The translations under genes were made by a program, and so were the position numbers. This document shows positions 1 through 6,714 of a stretch of DNA of 40,717 bases, piece by piece (position 1 is the stretch's first letter; each line of letters begins with the position of its first letter). Origin of the DNA: F23-B02 sp963632825 (GTDB lineage Bacteria > Bacillota > Clostridia > Oscillospirales > Oscillospiraceae); assembly GCA_963632825.1 (NCBI GenBank), contig CAVGWF010000010.1:1-40717 (forward strand), in the 5' to 3' direction. The notes beneath the pieces were generated by a model. That model made no database searches, was not told where the DNA came from, and saw nothing but the letters and a program-made list of their open reading frames with translations.

Positions 1-2720
1 TAGGTATTTGCATCGGTACCATTCGCGGTGGCGGTGCCGGTGAACTTGAAGTCAGCAGTGGTGTAAAGAGGATTGCTGATTTCTATATCGTAGTCGCTGA
101 CGGTGTTCTCTTCACCGTTGTACTTCACACTATCCGTCTTGCCTTTGATGGTTACGGTGACCTTGTCGCTTATGGGGTTGATGTCGAGCTGACCGGGCTC
201 GGTCTCTACGGTGTAGTTGTCGGTAACATTGTTGTCCTGTGCGTCCTTAATGACAACATCGCCGCTGAACTCGCCTTTATAGAAGCCTGCGTCGGTGCCC
301 TTTGCAATGTATGTAAGTCCGCTGTAGGTGTGACCGCCGATAAGTCCGGTAGCAGTGATATTGCTGACGGACTTCTCGGTGCCGTCATACACGGCTATCT
401 TATTTCCGCCGGCAAACTTGACCTCTGCCTTGGTGATGGTAAGGGAACCGTCCTTAACTACAAACACAACATTTTCAAAGTTTTTGTTGTTGTTTACAAA
501 CTGAGTATCTTCGAGACCCATGTTGTGGGTGCCTGCATTGGTGCCCTTTGCGGTAGCATCGCCGGTGAAGCTGAAGTCAGACTCCTTGTACAGGTCATTG
601 TCTATGCTGACGGTGTAGCCGGTGACGCTGTTCTCATTACCGTTGTACTTAACGGTATCCGTTCTGCCGGTGATGGTGACGGTCACGGTGTCGATAGGAT
701 TAATTGTGAGTTTACCGTCGTTTGCTTCGGTTATTATGTAGGTCTCGGAAGCATCAACGGTGCCTACGGTGCCGTCTGCAAATTTTGCATCATACTCGCC
801 GACCTCGGTGCCGGTCGCGCCGACGGTGAGGTTAAAGCTTGCGTCTGCATCGGAGCAGTCAAAGCCGCTTACACTGTGCTCTTTGCCGTTGTAGGTGACT
901 GTATCGCTGTTTGCGGTGACGGTTACATTCTCATAGTAGTAGAAGTTGATCACATTGCCGTCGGCGGCGATGGTGATGGTTCCGTTCTGTCCCGGAACTG
1001 CGGTGTAGCCGTCAACGGAGATGGGAGCCTCGGTGACCTCCGTGTCGAGAGTCTGACCGCCTACGGTCTTGGACGCAGCCACGGTTGTGGTCGTTCCGTT
1101 GAGGTAGTAGTTGACGGTGTAGGTCAGATCGCTTCTCTTTGCCCATGTACCGACAAATTTTACCTGCTTATTGGGCATTGTAAACGAACCGTCGGCGACC
1201 TCGGCATCAGAGGTAGTCCAGCCGCTGAATACATAGCCCGCTACGCTGGGAGCAACTGCCACGGAAACGGTTGTTCCCTTCTTGTAATCTGCCGATTCGG
1301 GGAGCTGACCGTTCGCGCCATCGGGGACTGTGCCTTCGTAGCTGTAGCTTACGCTGTATGCAGGAAGCTCGCCCTTCACGCCGGGAACGGTGAAGTCGAT
1401 GATCTTATCGGCGCCATCGGCATCCTTGTAGCTCAGAGTGGTAACGCCGTTGGTGGGATAATACTTACCTTCTTCAAAGCCGTCCTTAGAGGTGTCGAGC
1501 TTTACGGTATAGCTCACGCTGTAGGTGTAGGTGGTCTGATCGCCGCTCGTGGTGACGGTGGGATCGGAGAGCGTCCACGCATAGCCGTTTTCCGTTTCGG
1601 TATACGCGTTGGGAACGCTCGTCATCTTGACATAATCGGTCTCGGAGTCGTTGACGACCATTCCGGTGGTTATACCGTCGACTATTTCCTGGGTTATTGC
1701 ATCGAATGCCTTGTTAAGTTCAGCAGTATCGGCCGCGCTGTATGCCTTGCCCGAGCTTGCTATGTAGGTGGCAAGGAAAGCCTTTGCCGTGACTTTTTCA
1801 TCACTTCTGTTATTTGTGCTGGGGACATAAGCCTTGTCGGTATCTTTGGTGGCACCAAAGCAGACCGTGTAAAGGTCTGCGCCGGTATCCTTCAGCGTTG
1901 TTGCTGCCTGCTGAGCATAGTAGCTTGTCCTCGGGCTGCCGTTGGTGCCGTCATCTGATTTGTTGTCTCCGTAAACGGTGGGCACGCCGTCGGTGAGCAG
2001 GATGGCATTCTTGGCCTGAACGCCGCTGACGGTATCGCTGCCAAGGAGCGACGCCGCCTTCGTGAGACCTGCGTCGGTGTTGGTGCCGTCATAGGCTGAA
2101 AGGCCGTTTATTGCGCTCTTTACCGCTGCAAGACCCGCTGCGGTGGAAACATCCTGCCAATCACACTTAATAGACGCACTGCTTGCAAAGGACACCACTG
2201 CGACATAGCGGCCCTGTCCCTCTACATCGCCCTTATAGCTTTCAAGGAAGCTGTATGCCGCGTTCTTTGCGGCGGTCATACGGCTCTGTTCACTCTTTAC
2301 TTCGTTGTTCCATCTGCTATAATACTTGCAGTCTGAATTATGATAGTAATTATTATGATAGTAATTATAAACTCCACTATAACCGCCGCATTCGGCGCAG
2401 TAGTTCATCGAGCCTGATGTGTCGAGCACCAGAACCGTGGCTGCCGAGCCGGCGGGAACCGCTGTCTTCGTTGTTGTATACGCAACGCTTAGGTCAATTC
2501 GATATTCATCGTTGCCGAGCGGCGTTGCAATCTTTTTGGTGACAATATTGCCTTCCGTATGCACACCGTTTTCATTGGCATCCTGCTGCCACTCGCCGTT
2601 TTCATCGTATCTGCCGTAGACGACATCCGCGGTGCCGTCGGCAAATGCACTAAACGGCAGCAGCGTCATGATCATAAGGATGCACATGACAAACGCTGTT
2701 ACACGCTTTCTTACATTCAT
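1..2720 (-). CDS. Secreted VWA-domain surface protein with MBG-like repeats (3' end outside window)
   Basis: Large exported surface protein, of which the first 906 codons are visible; the frame is open to the left edge, so the C-terminus and any anchor are not seen. It starts at ATG 2720 after the ribosome site GGAGG. Residues 1-27 are a signal peptide ending SAFA. A von Willebrand factor A domain covers about 90-350, with the metal-site motif DTSGS (D100, S102, S104) and a later LLTDG strand. Between the metal-site loop and the next helix lies an unusual Cys/Tyr/His/Asn-rich insertion. After it come InlB-B/MucBP-like modules (YSGWT-type, YTVNYYLNG) and several diverged repeats of about 80-95 residues with V.YNG.E..V and G.L.I..I, resembling MBG/YDG repeats. 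VWA surface proteins usually mediate adhesion; the ligand is unknown. It probably forms its own transcription unit from the promoter at 2803-2830. Confidence 0.85.
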   Translation of the reverse strand, partial: MNVRKRVTAFVMCILMIMTLLPFSAFADGTADVVYGRYDENGEWQQDANENGVHTEGNIVTKKIATPLGNDEYRIDLSVAYTTTKTAVPAGSAATVLVLDTSGSMNYCAECGGYSGVYNYYHNNYYHNSDCKYYSRWNNEVKSEQSRMTAAKNAAYSFLESYKGDVEGQGRYVAVVSFASSASIKCDWQDVSTAAGLAAVKSAINGLSAYDGTNTDAGLTKAASLLGSDTVSGVQAKNAILLTDGVPTVYGDNKSDDGTNGSPRTSYYAQQAATTLKDTGADLYTVCFGATKDTDKAYVPSTNNRSDEKVTAKAFLATYIASSGKAYSAADTAELNKAFDAITQEIVDGITTGMVVNDSETDYVKMTSVPNAYTETENGYAWTLSDPTVTTSGDQTTYTYSVSYTVKLDTSKDGFEEGKYYPTNGVTTLSYKDADGADKIIDFTVPGVKGELPAYSVSYSYEGTVPDGANGQLPESADYKKGTTVSVAVAPSVAGYVFSGWTTSDAEVADGSFTMPNKQVKFVGTWAKRSDLTYTVNYYLNGTTTTVAASKTVGGQTLDTEVTEAPISVDGYTAVPGQNGTITIAADGNVINFYYYENVTVTANSDTVTYNGKEHSVSGFDCSDADASFNLTVGATGTEVGEYDAKFADGTVGTVDASETYIITEANDGKLTINPIDTVTVTITGRTDTVKYNGNENSVTGYTVSIDNDLYKESDFSFTGDATAKGTNAGTHNMGLEDTQFVNNNKNFENVVFVVKDGSLTITKAEVKFAGGNKIAVYDGTEKSVSNITATGLIGGHTYSGLTYIAKGTDAGFYKGEFSGDVVIKDAQDNNVTDNYTVETEPGQLDINPISDKVTVTIKGKTDSVKYNGEENTVSDYDIEISNPLYTTADFKFTGTATANGTDANT
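2337..2366. repeat. Two perfect 15-bp tandem copies inside the VWA gene
   Basis: ATTATGATAGTAATT occurs twice in direct succession. On the coding (minus) strand it encodes NYYHN-type pentapeptides in the loop after the VWA metal-site motif. The unit is a multiple of three, so copy changes would keep the frame. It is far more AT-rich than the surrounding gene. Confidence 0.9.
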
Positions 2721-2750
2721 AAATTGTTCCTCCTTAGTAAAAAAAATCAA

Positions 2751-2777
2751 CTCCACCGTGTGGAGGCAGCAGCCTCC
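2751..2777 (-). promoter_or_regulatory. Leader with two overlapping, mutually exclusive hairpins
   Basis: In the untranslated leader of the VWA gene, CTCCAC-CGT-GTGGAG (2751-2765) and GGAGGC-AGCA-GCCTCC (2762-2777) share the bases 2762-2765, so only one stem can form at a time. They lie about 30-57 bases upstream of the start codon. A regulatory role is only a possibility. Confidence 0.4.
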
Positions 2778-2802
2778 TCCACCTTACACGCTGTGCATCT
2801 TT

Positions 2803-2830
2803 ATTTTACCATGTGTCGGCAAAAATGCAA
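2803..2830 (-). promoter_or_regulatory. Sigma-A-type promoter of the VWA surface protein gene
   Basis: Reading the minus strand, -35 TTGCAT (2830-2825), a 16-base spacer and -10 TAAAAT (2808-2803). It leaves a leader of roughly 75 bases before ATG 2720. Confidence 0.6.
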
Positions 2831-3037
2831 GTAAAATCAGCATGAATTATAAGAACAAATCGTTAATTCCGTTGTGCACAGTGCACAAATCTTCTTGTAA
2901 ATACTTACATGCTATACATTTGCATCAAAAGTGTTCATTTATGTGTCATGACAGGCAATGGCTGTAAAAAAGTCTGCGGCTTCTTATTTGCTATCTGCTG
3001 CGAGCTTGCTCGCATATTGGCTCCCTATTCACCGGAC

Positions 3038-3180
3038 AATCCCTCCGGCTTGCCGCTATGCGGCAAGCCACCTCCCTTTACACAAGGGAGGCAGCGCAAC
3101 CCGTGAGTTTGCCGAATGAAACGGCGCCCCTCGGTTCCCTTTACACAAGGGAGCTGTCAGGCGCAAGCCTGACTTCCGGT
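3038..3180. mobile_element. Composite inverted-repeat element (MITE-like or REP-like), non-coding
   Basis: Two related blocks face each other. Block A (3038-3092) has a stem GGCTTGCCGC/GCGGCAAGCC (3047-3069) next to CCTCCC...GGGAGG (3071-3091). Block B (about 3131-3180) has TTCCC...GGGAG (3135-3154) next to GTCAGGC-GCAA-GCCTGAC (3156-3173). Both contain CCCTTTACACAAGGGAG, and each is followed outward by a C/G-rich tail, so the two halves are inverted relative to each other. Similar small repeats are common between genes in gut clostridia (recalled, not searched). No coding sequence is seen. The rest of the 529-base gap (2831-3037) shows only a short GCGAGC-TT-GCTCGC hairpin at 3000-3013. Confidence 0.6.
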
Positions 3181-3211
3181 TTTTCGATGTGCAAAAGTTA
3201 TGACACATTGA

Positions 3212-3241
3212 AAAGCTGCACCACAGACGCGGTGCAGCTTT
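3212..3241 (-). terminator. Terminator hairpin downstream of the lipase-like gene
   Basis: Perfect stem AAAGCTGCACC/GGTGCAGCTTT with an 8-base loop, eight bases after the TAA of the gene at 3250. On the minus strand it is followed by a short TTTT run. Confidence 0.7.
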
Positions 3242-3249
3242 GAGACTGT

Positions 3250-5349
3250 TTACTTGAGAACCGTGCGGTCGAAGCGGGCAATCATGCACACAAGCTGCGC
3301 GCGGGTGGCGTTTCCGGTCGGGTCGAGCGTGCCGTCGGGATTGCCGGTGATTATGCCTGCGCCGTTTGCCCACAGCATCGCGTCCCTTGCGTAAGCGCTG
3401 ACGGATGATGCGTCGCTGTAGGAGGCGGTGTAGCCGGCGGGAATGTCGGTCTTTCCGAAGTAAACGAGCTTATCTGCATACCTGAACAGGAAAGAGGCAA
3501 GCTGCTCACGGGTGACATTGACATTTTCGCCGAAGCTTTTTTCGCTGAAGCCCTTGGCTATGCCGCAGTTATATGCCCAGATTATCGCGTCCTTGCTCCA
3601 ATCGCCCTGAAGGTCGGTGAACGGGCAGGTCTTGCCCTTTACCGAGGGCTCTCCGGCGAGGCGGTACAGCACCGTTACGACCTGACCGCGGCTGACGCTG
3701 CCGTCGGGAGAAAAGGTGTTCTCGCCCGTGCCCTTTATGAGGTCATTATTATAGGCATAGCTGAGATCGTCATAGTACCATACGCCGTCGGGCACATCGA
3801 CAAAGGGCAGCCCGCCCTCGGGCTCCGAGGCATTCTGCTTATCGGTCATGTAATCGGCGGGGATGCTCAGCATCCACGACATTCCGAGCTCGCCGTAGTG
3901 CGCGCTCATTATGCCGACGATATTGTACAGCAGCGTTGCAAGCTCGTTCGGGCATGCCGCGGTGAGCTTGAGGAGGACCCTGACCAGCGGGCGGATCATC
4001 TCGCGCACCTGTCCGGCATTGTACTCGGTTATTCCGGCATCGCGCATGGTATCGAGAATTATGTCGGCAATGACCTCGACCGCCGAGTCCTCGCCCTTCA
4101 TGAGAGCTGCCATTATCCTTGCAAGGTTATCTCTTGCATTCTCGGCGAGGCTCTGCTTAACGGTATCCCACTGCTCGGGATATGTGCCGATGAGCGGCAG
4201 AACAAGCTCCTGTATGTCGTCCTGTGCCGCGTATACCTCCGCACGGGTGGTGAACACCTTGGTAAAGAGCTTTTCGACGAATATATCAAGGAACTCGCCC
4301 TGCGTCATGACATTGCCCTTGATGCTCTCTATTATCTTATCCGCAGTAGCTGCCGGTGTGACGGTGACATATTTGAAGTCGTCAATGCGGTACTCGCCCG
4401 CATTTTCAAAGGTATTGAAAACCGCGAGCATATTCGCCTTGAGCTCATCATAGTCTGCGTCGAGCTTTGCCGAGGGCATAACATGGTCAACGCCGTATCT
4501 GGCAAAGCCCATGCACTCGGGCGGTACGCGCACCACGAGGTCATTGTAGTTTATTATATTGTGGATATTGTTGTACACCTTGCCGCCGACCTTCGATGCA
4601 TCGGCTCCCATCGGCGCCTCAAAGGTGTAAACATAGACATCCTCAGCGGACAGGGTGACATTTTTGCCGAGGCGCTCGCCGGACATCATCATGTCGTCAA
4701 GCTTGCCGCCGAGCATATTGGCGCCCGCTGCACCGCGGCTGTAGCCGGTGCACCAGATCTTTATCCTGCCGCTTATCTCGGGGTGGTTTGCAAGGTACTG
4801 CTGCAAAAATGCAAAGGCGGTGTCGCGGCAGATGGCAAAGCCGGTATGGTCGCCTTCAAGTCCGACATTCAGGTCGCCTGCCCACTCGGCGTAGTAGCCG
4901 CAGCCGCGAAGCCCGATGCCGATAACGGTGTACTTTTCGCCGTTTACGGTGATCTCCTTATTGGCTATGCCGACGCCGAAGGTGTTGCGCCCGGGACGGG
5001 TGGTGAAATCGGGGTTTGCCTCGAAGTCCTCAAAGCCGCACTGCTCAAAAAAGCTGATGAGGTTTGCAGGTCCCTCCCGGTAGCGTGCGGGATCGGCGAC
5101 ATTGCCCGCGGCAAGGCACATAGCCATGGTGACGGTCGCAAGATCCTGACGGTAGCTGTACGCCGTATCCGTGAAGTATCCGTCGCTGTAGGTAAACGGG
5201 CACGGATGGTCGGTCTCGGAATCATCATGTCCGGCGTTGAACATGACGGTGCCTGTGACGGTGTCATAATCCTCTGCCGCAAGCGCTGCCATAGGCACAA
5301 GCGACACGAGCATCATCAGCACCAGCACAACGCTGAGTACTCTTTTCAT
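3250..5349 (-). CDS. Secreted lipase-like alpha/beta hydrolase with three SLH domains
   Basis: Predicted exported esterase/lipase held on the cell wall. Residues 1-25 form a signal peptide (cleavage after ALAA). The catalytic part, about 30-500, has the nucleophile elbow GYSRG at 202-206 (Ser204) inside IKIWCTGYSRGAAG, as in class-3-lipase-like hydrolases. Acid and His partners cannot be assigned by eye. Residues about 526-699 hold three SLH repeats (FVDVPDGVWYYDDLSYA..., FTDLQGDWSKDAIIWA..., YSDASSVSAYARDAMLWA...), which bind pyruvylated secondary cell-wall polymers in characterised SLH proteins. Its ATG overlaps the stop of the O-antigen-ligase-like gene by four bases (ATGA, 5346-5349), so translation is probably coupled. 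It is the last gene of the seven-gene run. The substrate is unknown. Confidence 0.85.
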   Translation of the reverse strand: MKRVLSVVLVLMMLVSLVPMAALAAEDYDTVTGTVMFNAGHDDSETDHPCPFTYSDGYFTDTAYSYRQDLATVTMAMCLAAGNVADPARYREGPANLISFFEQCGFEDFEANPDFTTRPGRNTFGVGIANKEITVNGEKYTVIGIGLRGCGYYAEWAGDLNVGLEGDHTGFAICRDTAFAFLQQYLANHPEISGRIKIWCTGYSRGAAGANMLGGKLDDMMMSGERLGKNVTLSAEDVYVYTFEAPMGADASKVGGKVYNNIHNIINYNDLVVRVPPECMGFARYGVDHVMPSAKLDADYDELKANMLAVFNTFENAGEYRIDDFKYVTVTPAATADKIIESIKGNVMTQGEFLDIFVEKLFTKVFTTRAEVYAAQDDIQELVLPLIGTYPEQWDTVKQSLAENARDNLARIMAALMKGEDSAVEVIADIILDTMRDAGITEYNAGQVREMIRPLVRVLLKLTAACPNELATLLYNIVGIMSAHYGELGMSWMLSIPADYMTDKQNASEPEGGLPFVDVPDGVWYYDDLSYAYNNDLIKGTGENTFSPDGSVSRGQVVTVLYRLAGEPSVKGKTCPFTDLQGDWSKDAIIWAYNCGIAKGFSEKSFGENVNVTREQLASFLFRYADKLVYFGKTDIPAGYTASYSDASSVSAYARDAMLWANGAGIITGNPDGTLDPTGNATRAQLVCMIARFDRTVLK

Positions 5350-6701
5350 TTTTCTTCCTCCGTTATATTTTGAGTTTTACTCTCCTTCTCCGTCAGTGCA
5401 AAGAACAGTGTAAGCAGCCCCGCCTCGGGGAAGGGGCAGAATATTCCGGGGTTTGTGAAGCTCATCATGAGTATGCCGAGGTAAGAAAAGCCGAATGCAA
5501 TAAACTCGCTTTTTCTGTTTTCAAGGAGCGTTTTCACTCTCAGTATAAACTGCCAGCCGTAAGCGGCGGCTCCGGCAAGTCCGGTGGAGCTTATGATCTG
5601 AATAACGATATTATGGTAGAATACCAGACCTCCGGGAACATTGGCCTTGAAGATGGACAGGTCCTTCGTGCTGCCGACGCCTATGCCGAACAGCGGATGC
5701 CCAAGAAAGTTGGATACTCCGCGCCGGATAAACTCTACCCGCGTTCTGTCTCCGACATTTGCGCTTGCAAAGCGCGCGGAATACAGCCTGGGAATGAGCA
5801 CCGCCGCTGCGGCTCCGCCGACTATCACGGCAGCGCCGAACAGCAGGTTATAGAGCCTGCGGCTTTTTTTATTCGTAATGTAGAGGTACACCGCGCACAC
5901 GAGCATTATCACCGTTCCGAACAGCAGTCCGCTGCGCGAGCCGGAAAGCAGCATTGCGGCATACATGAGCGCTGCTCCAATGAGATAAGCATTGCTCCGC
6001 TTTGCCAGTATGCACACCATGGGGATGCTCATGAGGAACACGCTGGTCACATAATTGCGGGGCTTAAAGAACAGCACTCCGCCCTTTTCAAGGAATTTTG
6101 CAAAATTCCGCGCATAAAAGCCGAGAATAACGAAAACGAAAACAAGCCCCGCCGCATACACCACCTGCGCTATGCGCACGGTGCGGTCGTAATCCCTCCT
6201 GTTTTCAAGGCGTGAGGAAAACAGCAGGTAAAACGCAAGCTGCCCTGCGCCGAGTCCGACAGCATAGTAAAGCCCGGTCGCCGAAAAATAGTCCTTCGCG
6301 CTCACCGTGCCGATGCCGCCGAGGAGGAGCGCCGCCGAAACCGCGGCAAGAGGATACAGAAATTTTCCTTTGACAAGCGGCCGGCGGTAATGGATGATGT
6401 TGAACGCCATGGCTATCGCAAACGGCACTATCGCATACCACATGTACTGTGTGAGCACGGAATAGTCCCTGTAGTACTCCACCGAGATCTGCAGAGTGAA
6501 CAGTATCGGCGCGAGCACCGAAAGGATATCGTCGCACAGCAGCAGCATAAAAACGCATATGGCAACATAGACATACATGCACTCCAGCGCCGTTTCCGTA
6601 AACGCCGCTATTGCAGCCATGAGCACAAGCACGGGAAGATAATATCTGCTGCTCCATATTTTTGCCGCAGTCGCCTGTCCCTTTATAAACACCTTATTCA
6701 A
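5346..6701 (-). CDS. O-antigen ligase/Wzy-like polytopic membrane protein
   Basis: Integral membrane protein with about ten or more hydrophobic segments. The C-terminal half has the O-antigen ligase/polymerase (Wzy_C) pattern: SGSRSGLLFG followed by a membrane helix, then a large loop with GHPLFGIGVGS and a conserved His in YHN. In this family such proteins transfer or polymerise lipid-linked glycans at the outer face of the membrane. In a Gram-positive cell the product would be a cell-wall or capsular polysaccharide. I prefer a TTG start at 6701: GAGGTC (6713-6708) sits six bases upstream, and this start lies just after the kinase stop at 6715. The ATG at 6746 would overlap the kinase by 32 bases and lacks a clear ribosome site. 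The gene is translationally coupled to the SLH hydrolase that follows. Confidence 0.8.
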   Translation of the reverse strand: MNKVFIKGQATAAKIWSSRYYLPVLVLMAAIAAFTETALECMYVYVAICVFMLLLCDDILSVLAPILFTLQISVEYYRDYSVLTQYMWYAIVPFAIAMAFNIIHYRRPLVKGKFLYPLAAVSAALLLGGIGTVSAKDYFSATGLYYAVGLGAGQLAFYLLFSSRLENRRDYDRTVRIAQVVYAAGLVFVFVILGFYARNFAKFLEKGGVLFFKPRNYVTSVFLMSIPMVCILAKRSNAYLIGAALMYAAMLLSGSRSGLLFGTVIMLVCAVYLYITNKKSRRLYNLLFGAAVIVGGAAAAVLIPRLYSARFASANVGDRTRVEFIRRGVSNFLGHPLFGIGVGSTKDLSIFKANVPGGLVFYHNIVIQIISSTGLAGAAAYGWQFILRVKTLLENRKSEFIAFGFSYLGILMMSFTNPGIFCPFPEAGLLTLFFALTEKESKTQNITEEEK

Positions 6702-6714
6702 ATCGCCGACCTCG

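Noticed and set aside
330..1958. Long plus-strand open frame (542 codons)
   Set aside because: It is antisense to the VWA-protein gene, which has signal peptide, domain motifs and repeats; the plus-strand product is low-complexity and lacks a ribosome site.
3898..5373. Long plus-strand open frame (491 codons)
   Set aside because: Antisense to the SLH hydrolase, whose GYSRG and SLH motifs are clear; the open frame is a by-product of GC-biased third codon positions.
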